Assembly: GCF_014202975.1 (NCBI RefSeq)
Contig: NZ_JACHHZ010000005.1
Location: forward strand, 248,001-312,000
Origin: Povalibacter uvarum
GTDB taxonomy: Bacteria > Pseudomonadota > Gammaproteobacteria > Steroidobacterales > Steroidobacteraceae
DNA: 64,000 nt
Direction of reading: 5' to 3'
In this document: positions 25,894 to 34,283 of the stretch, piece after piece
Layout of the letters: each line of letters starts with the position of its first letter
Position numbering within the stretch: the first letter of the stretch is position 1
Program-made: the position numbers and the translations under genes
Notes under the pieces: model-generated
Told to the model about the DNA's origin: nothing
The model's database searches: none
Seen by the model: only the letters and a program-made list of their open reading frames with translations

Positions 25894-25934
25894 TTAAAAA
25901 GAAGCGTGCGTAACATTCGTGGTGTTACGCACGC
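25894..25934 (-). terminator. Strong Rho-independent terminator
   Basis: A perfect 12-bp stem, GCGTGCGTAACA/TGTTACGCACGC, with a 7-nt loop. On the minus strand it is followed by TTCTTTTT. It is among the strongest terminator structures in the window but no recognised gene ends here, which points to an unannotated minus-strand transcript. Confidence 0.85.
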
Positions 25935-26170
25935 CCTGCATCCGAGATGGCTCAGGGGGATAGTCAACCACCGTCGTAAGCATGTTTAAAGCATCACCGG
26001 AGAAACCACCCCGGAGGGTGTTGGTCTTAGTAATGCACGAGGTGTGCCAGCCGCGTGAGGCGCGCCAAGTGGCGTGTTTTCGAGGTTTCTGACGCAGAAC
26101 GACTGTGTACATGCACTCGCGATGTGCAGGTTCGACGATACCGCGCTCCATTGACGATCAATATTGATCA
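25935..26170 (-). ncRNA. Candidate structured RNA or leader, possibly phage C4/CI-like
   Basis: This gap holds a minus-strand unit from a perfect 14-base palindrome (26156-26169) to the terminator at 25894-25934. Inside are a hairpin around ACACCCTCCGGGGTGG and two copies of GGTGGTT (one within this hairpin, one 40 bases on). A reading frame of 85 codons (26151-25894; MYTVVLRQKPRKHATWRAS, NTLRGGFSGDALN) spans the unit, but its stop lies in the terminator T-run. From memory, such NTLRGG...DALN frames and paired GGTGGTT motifs accompany the C4/CI antisense RNAs of P1/P4-type phages; I cannot verify this. No phage genes are nearby. Confidence 0.38.
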
Positions 26171-26237
26171 TCCGATGAATTGCGTCCACCGCCGCGCTCA
26201 GGGAATGCCTGAAGTCGGCAGCGAGCCGTGATCGTTC

Positions 26238-26666
26238 TCAAACCGCCTTCCACGGATCGTAGCTGCCGAAGGTCCACACGTGACCTTCGAGATCGGCGCA
26301 CGTGAAGCTGCGCCCACCGTAGTCCTCGTCTTTGATCGCGATGAGGATGCGCGCGCCGGCTGCAGTTGCGCGGCGGTGAATCTCGTCGGGATCGTTCGTG
26401 ACGACACAGATGCTCTGTGTCACTCGCCCTTCGATCTCATCAGGCTGTCTCAGCAAGCGGCCGTAAGCGGAGTCGCGCACGCTGCCGAGCATGATCATCC
26501 CGTTCCCGAACTTGAGCTCGCAATGCGCGATGCCGCCCTCGTTGTCCGGATAGACGGCGTGCTTCTCGAAACCGAAGTTCTTGCAGAGCCATTCGATCGC
26601 GGCCGGCGCATTCCGGTAGGTCAGGCACGGCGTAACGGTGGCGACTGTCGATGCGGCGAGTGACAT
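26238..26666 (-). CDS. VOC-superfamily (glyoxalase/bleomycin-resistance fold) protein
   Basis: 142 residues with RBS GGAGA. It has the paired beta-alpha-beta-beta-beta modules of the VOC fold: VTPCLTYRNAPAAIEWLCKN at the start and DYGGRSFTCADLEGHVWTFG at the end, the latter being the usual ARDPEGHxW-like metal-proximal segment. It is closest to the YdcJ/PhnB-like uncharacterised glyoxalase group, and no substrate can be assigned. It is downstream of an AraC regulator on the same strand with a family A repeat between, and may be its target. Confidence 0.85.
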   Translation of the reverse strand: MSLAASTVATVTPCLTYRNAPAAIEWLCKNFGFEKHAVYPDNEGGIAHCELKFGNGMIMLGSVRDSAYGRLLRQPDEIEGRVTQSICVVTNDPDEIHRRATAAGARILIAIKDEDYGGRSFTCADLEGHVWTFGSYDPWKAV

Positions 26667-26758
26667 GGCGATTCTCCGGGTGCGGGGACGATGCCGGCAG
26701 GCTAGAACACCAGGCGGTGTGTGGGATTGGAAAAATGCGAAATCGCGAGAAGGTCCCT

Positions 26759-26817
26759 GTCATTCCCGCGAAGGCGGGAATCCATCCGGATGGACTCCCG
26801 CTTTCACGGGAGTGACG
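26759..26817. repeat. Family A repeat pair, copy 3
   Basis: ATTCCCGCGAAGGCGGGAAT and ACTCCCGCTTTCACGGGAGT in inverted orientation around CCATCCGGATGG, in the 157-base gap between the AraC and VOC genes. Confidence 0.85.
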
Positions 26818-26823
26818 AGATCC

Positions 26824-27642
26824 TCACCCCACCGCCACATGGTTCGTTCCACCCGTCCGCCGTGCCTGCAATTGCTCAGGCGTGTAACCGGAAATCTCCC
26901 GGCAATCGCGGATCAGGTGCGATTGATCGAAGTAGCCGCACCGCGCCGCGAGGTCGCTCCAGTCCGCGTCGGTGCTGAAAAACTGCAACGCACGCTCGAA
27001 CCGTTTCACCCGGGCGTACAGTTTCGGCGTGAGGCCGGTCTCGATTGCGAACAGCCGGGTAATTCGCCGGCCGCTGAGTCCCGCGCGTTTGCTCACGGAC
27101 GCAATCGAGCGATCCGGGCGATGAGTCAGTTGTGCGATCACGAAGTCGATGTCGGCACGTCGCTGCAAAGGTCTCAGTGCCCTGCGCAACAACTCTGCTT
27201 CGACCACTTTCAGGCGCGAGTGCGGCGTTGCAGCTGCGAGCACGCGCTCGCGCAGCGTCGATCCATGAGTGCCCCACACATCGCACAGTCCCGAGTGAGT
27301 GTTGCTGAGCTCGTCCGCCGCAGGATCGAAGAAGGGCATCATGCCGCCAGGCAGGAAGGTCACGCCCAGGACCGCACGCTGCTCGCGCGTGTCGATCACC
27401 GTGTAACGGGAGCAGGCACCGACGATCACCGCGCCGGGATGGACGGCGACGATGCTGTCGTCAGGCCCGCTGTAACTGCGGATCTCGTCTTCCGCGAGAT
27501 TGATCACGAGGCTCGCGCCGCCGGTCGGCATCAGGCGATCCTTGGCATGCGAAGGCGGCGTGCCTTCCCAGTACCACAGGCGCTCGACGAAGCGGTCGAG
27601 CGGCGGTGCGGGTCGATAACTGCAATGAAGATCCGGTTGCAT
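26824..27642 (-). CDS. AraC-family transcriptional regulator with N-terminal sensing domain
   Basis: 272 residues. Start at MQPDLHCSYRPAPPLDRFVE, five bases after the stop of the Fpg gene; a longer frame upstream only overlaps that gene. The N-terminal 150 residues resemble the domain found in many VOC-linked AraC regulators (LVINLAEDEIRSYSG, VLGVTFLPGGMMPFF). The C-terminal helix-turn-helix pair is GRRITRLFAIETGLTPKLYA and RCGYFDQSHLIRDCREISGY. It probably controls the VOC gene or its own operon. Confidence 0.88.
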   Translation of the reverse strand: MQPDLHCSYRPAPPLDRFVERLWYWEGTPPSHAKDRLMPTGGASLVINLAEDEIRSYSGPDDSIVAVHPGAVIVGACSRYTVIDTREQRAVLGVTFLPGGMMPFFDPAADELSNTHSGLCDVWGTHGSTLRERVLAAATPHSRLKVVEAELLRRALRPLQRRADIDFVIAQLTHRPDRSIASVSKRAGLSGRRITRLFAIETGLTPKLYARVKRFERALQFFSTDADWSDLAARCGYFDQSHLIRDCREISGYTPEQLQARRTGGTNHVAVG

Positions 27643-27647
27643 GAGCG

Positions 27648-28556
27648 TCACGGAAGGTCGTTGCGTTTCTGGTTCTCCAGCGCTTCGATGGTGCGCGGCC
27701 AATCGTCTTTCAGCAGCCGCGACAGCGCCCGATCGGCGAGCAGCTTGCCGCCTGTCTGGCAGCGCGGGCAATAGTTGGTTTCATTGTCGGCGTAACGAAT
27801 ACGCTGGACCGCGGTGCCGCACACGGGGCAGGGCTTGCCGTAACGTCCGTGCACGGCCATGGAGTCGTGGAATGCAGTGACACGCTCCGGGAATGCGCTG
27901 CCCGCTTCGCCGCGCAGTGCGTCGGTCCAATGCCGTAACGTCTCGCGCGTCGCCTCGAACAGGGTTTGCCACTGCGCGTCGTCGAGCTGCCGCGTCTGCG
28001 CCATCGGCGACAGCCGGGCGCGATGCAGGATTTCATCCGAGTACGCGTTACCGATGCCGCTCAGGATCGTCGGGTCCGTGAGAGCCCGCTTCAGCGTGTG
28101 ATTTACGCGCGCGAGGCGCTCGCGAAACTGGGCGAGTGTCGCTTCCAGCACTTCCAGCCCGCCGCGATCGTGAGTCGCCAACGCAGCTTCGCCTGTAACG
28201 ACATGTAACGCCGCACGACGCTTCGTACCTGCTTCCGTCAGCGTGAGCGAGCCATTCCCGAATTCGAGCAGCAGCAAGGGCGCCCGCATCTTGCCGCGAT
28301 GATCGCTCGCATACCAATGCAGCCGGCCAGCGATCATGAGGTGGATCACGAGCCACAGGTCACCTTCGAGCCCGATCGCGATGCGCTTGCCGAGCCGGCG
28401 CAGCGCCACCACCTTGCGGCCTTCGCACGCAGAGAGCGGAGGATCGACCGATCTCAGCAGGAACGGGTTCTTGAGAACGGCGCGCTTCAGTGTCTGCCCG
28501 ACGATGCGCGCCTGCAGCGCTTCCAGATAGACGGTGATGTCGGGAAGTTCGGGCAT
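27648..28556 (-). CDS. Fpg/Nei-family DNA glycosylase
   Basis: 302 residues starting MPELPDITVYLEAL, which supplies the catalytic Pro2 and Glu3 after Met removal. It carries the helix-two-turn-helix block PTILSGIGNAYSDEILHRA and a C-terminal zinc finger CPVC-x15-CPRC. The enzyme excises oxidised bases and cleaves the strand. The finger reads NETNYCPRCQ; the arginine that normally inserts beside the lesion (RATFYC in E. coli Fpg) is replaced by asparagine, and a 30-residue tail follows. It is therefore a variant subfamily with uncertain lesion preference. The start overlaps no other gene; the ABC permease ends 16 bases upstream. Confidence 0.88.
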   Translation of the reverse strand: MPELPDITVYLEALQARIVGQTLKRAVLKNPFLLRSVDPPLSACEGRKVVALRRLGKRIAIGLEGDLWLVIHLMIAGRLHWYASDHRGKMRAPLLLLEFGNGSLTLTEAGTKRRAALHVVTGEAALATHDRGGLEVLEATLAQFRERLARVNHTLKRALTDPTILSGIGNAYSDEILHRARLSPMAQTRQLDDAQWQTLFEATRETLRHWTDALRGEAGSAFPERVTAFHDSMAVHGRYGKPCPVCGTAVQRIRYADNETNYCPRCQTGGKLLADRALSRLLKDDWPRTIEALENQKRNDLP

Positions 28557-28572
28557 GGGCGAGCCCGGAGCG

Positions 28573-29763
28573 TCAGAGCTCTCTGAGTCCGGTCGTGATC
28601 GGCAGCTTTGCTGCCCGCAGGCTGGGAAGCAATCCGCCGATGAGGCCGAGCGCGAGTGCATAGATCAGCGCCTGGATCAGCAGCGCCGGCGTCACTGTGA
28701 ACGCGAACGTGATCTGACTGAACGTCGCGAAGTTCATGGTCGACGCCTGCATGCCGTTGAACGAGAAGTACGAGATCAGCATGCCAGCGACGCCGCCGAT
28801 GAGGCCAAGGAACAGCGACTCGACCAGTACGGACACCACGACAGGACCCGATCCGAACCCGAGCGCGCGCAGTGTCGCGATCTCGCGCGTACGCGATGCG
28901 ACTGCCGAGTACATCGTATTCAAAGCGGCGAAGACGGCGCCCAGGCCCATCAGGACTGCGATTGCGGTACCGAGCGTGCGAACCAGAGCCGTCAACGTTC
29001 GTGACTGGTCCTCGTAGAACTGCTTTTCCGTGAAGACCTTGAGATTCAATCGCGGGTCTGAAGTGAGCGCGTCCTTGAACCCTTGCAGTGCGTCCGCGCT
29101 CGTCAGCTTGACGCGCATGGACTGGTACGAAGCGCCGCGGTTGTACGCGCCCTGAAGTGCCGCGACGTCAGTCCAGATCTCCGATTCGGCGACGCTGCCG
29201 CGATCCGCGAAAACGCCCGTGACCGTCCATTCGGTCGTGCCCCAGCGCAGCTTGCTGCCGACGGTGAGACCCGCGAACTGTTTGACGGCGCCGCGTCCGA
29301 CGATCACCTCGAATTTGCCGGGCGTGAACATGGTGCCTTCGACGATGCGGAAATCCTGCCGCAGTTTGCTCGAATTGGGCGACGCGCCACGCAGCGGCAC
29401 ATTCGCGCCGGTGCCCGTGGCCTGAAGCGGCACGTCGACGACGACGTACAGTTCAGGAGCCGCGATGGCGCCGTCCGCGTCGCGAGCGACATTGGGAGCG
29501 TCGGCGATCAGCCGGCTCTGTTCGAGCGAAAGATTGCTGCCCATCTCGTCGGTCGCGCCGCCGCGCAGGACGATGGCAACGTCCGCGGCGCCGGATTGGT
29601 CGAGCACGGCGCGGAAGCCTTCGCCGATGGAGAGCACCCCGATCAGTACGGTCACGACGCCCGCGATGCCGACCAGCGCGACGACGGACGAAGTCAGACG
29701 TTCGCGCAGATTGCTCAGGTTGAGCGCGGTCACGGCCGCGATTTGTGAGGCGACGCCAGACAT
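28573..29763 (-). CDS. MacB/FtsX-type ABC permease, second subunit
   Basis: 396 residues. One N-terminal membrane helix is followed by a large periplasmic (MacB-PCD) domain of about 220 residues and then three C-terminal helices (about 265-385), the FtsX/MacB topology. The core motif AVASRTREIATLRALGFGSG is present. It starts directly at the stop of the partner permease with no spacer (TAAATG). With the ATPase and HlyD adaptor it forms an export or lipoprotein-type efflux complex in which two different permeases replace the MacB homodimer. Substrate unknown. Confidence 0.9.
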   Translation of the reverse strand: MSGVASQIAAVTALNLSNLRERLTSSVVALVGIAGVVTVLIGVLSIGEGFRAVLDQSGAADVAIVLRGGATDEMGSNLSLEQSRLIADAPNVARDADGAIAAPELYVVVDVPLQATGTGANVPLRGASPNSSKLRQDFRIVEGTMFTPGKFEVIVGRGAVKQFAGLTVGSKLRWGTTEWTVTGVFADRGSVAESEIWTDVAALQGAYNRGASYQSMRVKLTSADALQGFKDALTSDPRLNLKVFTEKQFYEDQSRTLTALVRTLGTAIAVLMGLGAVFAALNTMYSAVASRTREIATLRALGFGSGPVVVSVLVESLFLGLIGGVAGMLISYFSFNGMQASTMNFATFSQITFAFTVTPALLIQALIYALALGLIGGLLPSLRAAKLPITTGLREL

Positions 29764-30915
29764 TTATGCCTTCCTCAGTGCATCGACGATCTTGAGTTGC
29801 CAGGCTTGCGCGCAGGGCAGGGCGCCGGCGAGCGTGCCGAGCCCGACTGCGACCAGCGCACCGATGACATAGGTATCCGACGGCATGCCCAGCGTCGGGA
29901 AGAACTGCTGCATCGCCTTGGCGAGCCCGGTGGCGGCCAGCGCAGCGATAGCGAGTCCGATGACCGCACCCAGCAACGTGATCAGCAGCGCTTCGGCCAG
30001 GACCATTGCCGTCACCTGGAAGCTGGAGAAGCCCAGTGTCTTCATCACGGCGAGCTCGTTCGTCCGTTCGCGAACCGATTGACCCATCGTGTTGGCGATC
30101 ACGAGCAGCATGGTGAAGAACACCGCGGAGGCGACCGCGGTCACGATCGCGCCGATGTTGCCCATCTGATTGGCGAAGCCCTGCACGAAGGCTTTCTCGG
30201 TGGATGTCTTCGTCTCCGTGGAAGAATTCGCGAAGAGCGCATCGACCGTGCGTGCGATCTCAGCGGACCGGTTCGTGTCGTTGATGCGCATGACGATCCA
30301 GCCGATCTGGTCGCGGCCGAATGCGCGCGACTCGTTCAGATAGTCGTACTGGAAATAGACGCTGTTGTTGTCGCCGTTCGTCGCATCGAAGATGCCGACG
30401 ATCTTGAGATCCCAGACATTGCCGCCATCGGCCTTGGTGTAGATGTTGGAGCGCAGCGGGATCGTGTCGCCGAGCTTCCAGCCGAACCGCTCGGCGATGA
30501 TTTTGCCGACGATGGCGCCCGTACGATCAGCACGCCACGCGGCGCGCTGCTCCTCCGGCAGCGGGTACTCGGGGTACACCTCGAAGAAGAGGTTCGGGTC
30601 CGCCGTCATGGCGACGACCTGGTTGCGGTCTTCCTGGTAGACACCGCCGAACCAGTCGTGCGACATCGCGACGCGCACGCCTTCGACACCGCGCACCCGA
30701 TTCAGATAACTCTGCGGCAGCGACTGGATCAGCGAGACCTTGTGGATGGTGACCAGTCGATCGACGCCCGCGAGATCGGCGCCGCCGGTCAGCGCGGCCC
30801 GCATGGTCTGGAGGATGCCGAAGAGCAGGAAGGCCACCACGATCGACGCCAGCGTCAGCCAGGTTCGCAGGCGCTTGCGTTGCAGGTTCGCCCACAGGAG
30901 GTGGAGAAATTTCAT
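29764..30915 (-). CDS. MacB/FtsX-type ABC permease, first subunit
   Basis: 383 residues with the same plan as the next gene: helix near 15-40, periplasmic domain (SYLNRVRGVEGVRVAMSHDW, GAIVGKIIAERFGWKLGDTI), then three helices with SVRERTNELAVMKTLGFSS. The upstream ATPase gene ends 22 bases before its start. The two permeases are diverged rather than recently duplicated. Confidence 0.9.
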   Translation of the reverse strand: MKFLHLLWANLQRKRLRTWLTLASIVVAFLLFGILQTMRAALTGGADLAGVDRLVTIHKVSLIQSLPQSYLNRVRGVEGVRVAMSHDWFGGVYQEDRNQVVAMTADPNLFFEVYPEYPLPEEQRAAWRADRTGAIVGKIIAERFGWKLGDTIPLRSNIYTKADGGNVWDLKIVGIFDATNGDNNSVYFQYDYLNESRAFGRDQIGWIVMRINDTNRSAEIARTVDALFANSSTETKTSTEKAFVQGFANQMGNIGAIVTAVASAVFFTMLLVIANTMGQSVRERTNELAVMKTLGFSSFQVTAMVLAEALLITLLGAVIGLAIAALAATGLAKAMQQFFPTLGMPSDTYVIGALVAVGLGTLAGALPCAQAWQLKIVDALRKA

Positions 30916-30937
30916 ATGAGTTGACCGTCAACTGGCT

Positions 30938-31627
30938 TCAGGCCGCTTCTCTGATGAGCTGTCCCTTCTCGAGATGCAGTGTGCGCTTTGCACGCGCCGC
31001 CGCGTGAGGATCGTGCGTCACCATGATGATGGTCTTGCCCTGCTGCTGATTCAGCGCCTGCAGGAGATCGAGGATTTCATCGCCGGACTTGCGATCGAGA
31101 TCGCCGGTCGGTTCGTCGCACAGCAGGATCGTGGGGTCGGACACGATCGCGCGGGCAATGCCGACACGCTGTTCCTGGCCACCCGACAGTTCGCGCGGCT
31201 TGTGACCGGCACGTTCGGCGAGGCCGACGAGGCTCAATGCAGCGCCTGCGCGTTTGCGTCGCTCGGCGGCGGACAGCTTCGTGAGCAGCAGCGGCAGTTC
31301 GACGTTGCGCTGCGCCGAAAGCACGGGCAGCAGGTTGTACATCTGGAACACGAAGCCCACATGGTTCGCGCGCCACCGGCCGAGTTGCGCATCGCTCAGC
31401 GTATCGGTGCGCTGGCCGGCGATCTCGAGCGTGCCGGACGTCGGCCGGTCGAGGCCGCCGATGAGATTGAGCAGCGTCGATTTGCCGGAACCGGACGGTC
31501 CCATCAGCGCGAGGAAGTCGCCCTTGGGAATATCGAGATCGAGTGCGTGCAGGACGTGCACTGTCTCCGCGCCCCGCTTGTAGTCCTTGGCGAGCCCGCG
31601 AATGCGGACCAGAGATTCTTCAGCCAC
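30938..31627 (-). CDS. ABC transporter ATP-binding subunit (LolD/MacB-like)
   Basis: 229 residues from a GTG with GGGTGG upstream. Walker [17 protein letters not shown] (about 42-50), signature [15 protein letters not shown], Walker [13 protein letters not shown], and H-loop MVTHDPHAA. This is the stand-alone ATPase type that drives MacB-like or LolCDE-like mechanotransmission. It lies between the HlyD adaptor and the two permeases on one strand and supplies their energy. Confidence 0.93.
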   Translation of the reverse strand: MAEESLVRIRGLAKDYKRGAETVHVLHALDLDIPKGDFLALMGPSGSGKSTLLNLIGGLDRPTSGTLEIAGQRTDTLSDAQLGRWRANHVGFVFQMYNLLPVLSAQRNVELPLLLTKLSAAERRKRAGAALSLVGLAERAGHKPRELSGGQEQRVGIARAIVSDPTILLCDEPTGDLDRKSGDEILDLLQALNQQQGKTIIMVTHDPHAAARAKRTLHLEKGQLIREAA

Positions 31628-31772
31628 GATTCCACCCCGCTGCTCGAATGTTGACCGTCGACGTCATTGTCAGCTCTCAACCATGACATCCCGTGTCATG
31701 GACGTTTGAATTCTCTTGAATGAAGACGGGGTGAGGATGCGGATCCCGACAGGCTGGCGGCGAAAACCACTT

Positions 31773-31840
31773 CGTCATTCCCGCGCATGCCGAATCCATC
31801 CTGGTTCTTCGGAATGCACTCCCGCTTTCGCGGGAGCGAC
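31773..31840. repeat. Family A repeat pair, copy 4 (left half degenerate)
   Basis: CATTCCCGCGCATGCCGAAT has lost part of its symmetry; ACTCCCGCTTTCGCGGGAGC is intact. The element sits in the 216-base gap between the HlyD adaptor and ATPase genes and ends four bases before the adaptor stop. The gap interrupts an otherwise compact operon. Confidence 0.75.
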
Positions 31841-31843
31841 GAA

Positions 31844-33085
31844 CTATCCACCCGCCGCTGCCGCCTCCACACTGTCCCCTTCCTTCAATCCCTCCGCCGG
31901 CGCGACCGCAACCGTCTCTCCCGCATTGATGCCCGAGAGGACTTCGACCTGGCCATCGCGCTCTCCGCCAGTGCGCACGGCGACGCGCTCGACCTTCTCG
32001 TCGCGGATGCGCCATACGAATGTGGTTTCGCCTTCGCGCACGATGGCATTCGCAGGCAGCTTCACGATCGCGCGAGGCGCGGCGTTCTGTTCCGGGCCGC
32101 CGCGATCTTCGAGGAAGCTCACCTTCACGCCCATGTCCGGGAGGATGCGCGGCTCGAGCTGGTCGAAGCCGATCCGGACGCGAACCGTTGCCTTCTGCCG
32201 GTCGGCCGTCGGCACGATGTTGATCACGTGGCTCGGAATGATCCAGTCGGGATACGCATCGAGCACCGCTTCGGTCCGCTGGTTTTCGCGCACGCGGTTG
32301 ATGAATGACTCGTTGACATCGACTTCGATCTCGCGCGAGGTCATGTCGACGATCGTCGCGATACCTGTGCGGGTGAAGCCGCCGCCCGCGGAGATCGGCG
32401 ACACCATTTCGCCGGGCTGCGCGTCCTTGGATACGACGACGCCGTCGAACGGTGCGCGCACGAGCAGGTCTTCGAGATCCTGGGCACGAACGCGAACGGT
32501 CCCTTCAGCTACCTCGACTTCGCTGCGCAGGGCTTCGAGTCGCGCGCGGGTTGCAGCGACTTCGGACTGCGAAGCATCGAGTGCCGATTCGCTGACGAGC
32601 TTGTCTGCGCGGAGTTTTTCAGTGCGGCGCAGCGTGCGTTCGGCTTCCGCGAGCCGCACTTCCACCTCGCGCAGTCGTGTGCGGGCGGACTCGAGCTGGC
32701 TCTTGCTCAGCGCATACGTCTGACGTGCCGTGCTGTCGTCGAGGCGGGCGATGAGCTGGTTATCTTTCACCTCCATGCCTTCCTCGATCATCACTTCCGA
32801 CACTTTGCCGGTGACTTTGGAGGACACTGTCGCCTGACGGCGGGCGACCACGTAGCCCGATGCGTTCAGCACGGCAGGACCGCTGCCCGTGCCGGTTGTC
32901 GCGGCAACGGCGGTCGCTGTCTGAACCTGAATAGCGTCGTTTCTCAGCAGTGCCCACGCAGCCGCGGCCACGGCGATCACGAGAACGACGATGAGGAACC
33001 CTTTGTAGGACTTGCCGGATGCCGTTTCCGGCTCGGTGTTGCGATCGATGCGCAGGCTGTCGAGCGCGTTCTGGTCGAATGACAT
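31844..33085 (-). CDS. HlyD/MacA-type periplasmic adaptor of the ABC exporter
   Basis: 413 residues. A short cytoplasmic N-terminus is followed by one membrane helix (GFLIVVLVIAVAAAAWALL, about 30-48). Lipoyl-like half-motifs (VVARRQATVSSKVTGKVSEV and VRAPFDGVVVSKDAQPGEMV) flank a coiled-coil hairpin of about 90 residues rich in Glu/Arg/Leu. Beta-barrel and membrane-proximal domains come after. This is a membrane-anchored adaptor that would link the ABC permeases to an outer-membrane channel. No outer-membrane factor is in this operon; the one at 40872-42299 serves the RND pump. Confidence 0.92.
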   Translation of the reverse strand: MSFDQNALDSLRIDRNTEPETASGKSYKGFLIVVLVIAVAAAAWALLRNDAIQVQTATAVAATTGTGSGPAVLNASGYVVARRQATVSSKVTGKVSEVMIEEGMEVKDNQLIARLDDSTARQTYALSKSQLESARTRLREVEVRLAEAERTLRRTEKLRADKLVSESALDASQSEVAATRARLEALRSEVEVAEGTVRVRAQDLEDLLVRAPFDGVVVSKDAQPGEMVSPISAGGGFTRTGIATIVDMTSREIEVDVNESFINRVRENQRTEAVLDAYPDWIIPSHVINIVPTADRQKATVRVRIGFDQLEPRILPDMGVKVSFLEDRGGPEQNAAPRAIVKLPANAIVREGETTFVWRIRDEKVERVAVRTGGERDGQVEVLSGINAGETVAVAPAEGLKEGDSVEAAAAGG

Positions 33086-33230
33086 GTTGCTTCTTTGTGA
33101 ATGGCCAGCGTTGACAGCGCCGGATTCTAGTCTGCGTCCGGGCTGGCCGTAAGCCGAAACCGGTGAACGGCGTGTCAATGCCGGCCGAAGAAGCGCGGCC
33201 GGGACGTGGAATTCGCGGCGAGCGGCCGGT

Positions 33231-34094
33231 TCAGGGCAGCGTGTCGCCGCCCTGCTTGGCGAATGTGTCCAGGTAAGAGCGAACGGCGAGAATCTCCTCG
33301 TCCGTGAAGTGCGCGAAGCGCGCCTTGGCCACGTGCGACATCAGGCCGAGATCGCGATCGCCCAGGCCCTTGCCGTCGCGCATGAGCCGCTCGAAGTTCT
33401 CATCGGAATAGGCGGCGGCGATGGCGAGATTCGGTGCGCTGATGAGCGGCCAGCCTTCGAGCCGCGCGCCATGGCATTCCGTGCACGCGCTCATCACCAG
33501 GTACCGGCCCACCGACAGCGGATCAGCGGGATCGGGCGCGGGCACCTTCGGCAGCGATGCAATCCGGTCGGCCTGCGGAGGAAACTTGCCCATCAGGATG
33601 CCGACGCGGCCCATCGTACGAATGTTCGTCAGCGGTTCCACGCCGTCCGTCTCCGGAAAGCTGCGCACGTAGGCGGTGATCGCGCCGAGATCTTCGTCGC
33701 TCAGATGGTTGAACATCGACGAAGGCATGATCCAGGTGCTGGTGCCGTCGCTCTTGATGCCGTGGCGCATGAGTCGCTCGAACTCGGCATCGGTGTAGTT
33801 CTTGATCACATGAGTGAGGTTCGGCGCCGTGATGTGCACGATACCGGGCTTGTCGAACATGTCCGTGCCCTGCAGCTCCGCGCCGTGGCAGTTGGTGCAA
33901 CCGTAGATGGCCGCGAGACGTTCGCCCTTGCGCACGGATTCGCGATCGCTCGGTGCGTTGAAGGTCGACAGCGGGACTTCATACGTCCGCGCCACGACGC
34001 GCTGGGACGCAATGAACAGGTAGGCCGCGGCGCACAGCGCCAGGGTTGCCAGCGAGCCGATGGCCACGCCCAACCACTTCACGAATCGCTTCAT
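33231..34094 (-). CDS. Membrane-anchored di-haem cytochrome c
   Basis: 287 residues from MKRFVKWLGVAIGSLATLAL, whose helix anchors the protein. It has two c-type haem sites, CTNCH (about 80) and CTECH (about 208), each in a cytochrome-c fold with distal Met candidates (IMPSSMF; LGLMSHV). The layout resembles the cytochrome subunits of alcohol/gluconate dehydrogenase complexes, but no dehydrogenase gene is adjacent. It may pass electrons in the periplasm. It follows the ethylene-receptor-like kinase gene on the same strand, 189 bases away. Confidence 0.88.
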   Translation of the reverse strand: MKRFVKWLGVAIGSLATLALCAAAYLFIASQRVVARTYEVPLSTFNAPSDRESVRKGERLAAIYGCTNCHGAELQGTDMFDKPGIVHITAPNLTHVIKNYTDAEFERLMRHGIKSDGTSTWIMPSSMFNHLSDEDLGAITAYVRSFPETDGVEPLTNIRTMGRVGILMGKFPPQADRIASLPKVPAPDPADPLSVGRYLVMSACTECHGARLEGWPLISAPNLAIAAAYSDENFERLMRDGKGLGDRDLGLMSHVAKARFAHFTDEEILAVRSYLDTFAKQGGDTLP

Positions 34095-34240
34095 TTCCTT
34101 ACGTCCCGCACGAGGAGTTTCGAGGCGGGGGAGTTTCCGCGCGCGGATGCAAGCGAGCATCGGCCGGAGGAGCCATCTCGCGCCGGCGGCAGGAGCCATC
34201 GCGGCTGCGATCCACAGGAATCGGCAGATGCAGGCCCCTG

Positions 34241-34268
34241 GTGTGGGTCCGGCTTCAGCCGGATCCAC
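34241..34268. repeat. Family B repeat, copy 2 (single hairpin)
   Basis: GTGGGTCCGGCTTCAGCCGG ATCCAC: one hairpin of the family B dyad without its partner. It lies 16 bases beyond the kinase stop codon. Confidence 0.65.
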
Positions 34269-34283
34269 GGGAGCACTCTGCGA

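Noticed and set aside
25904..25934. Hairpin at 25904 considered as an integron attC site
   Set aside because: It has GTAAC/GTTAC in the arms but no proper RYYYAAC/GTTRRRY boxes, no integrase gene and no cassettes; the T-run explains it as a terminator.
25894..26151. 85-codon frame in the 25.9 kb element considered as a normal protein gene
   Set aside because: No RBS, no recognised domain, and the stop codon lies in the T-run of a terminator; kept as a candidate leader or RNA instead.
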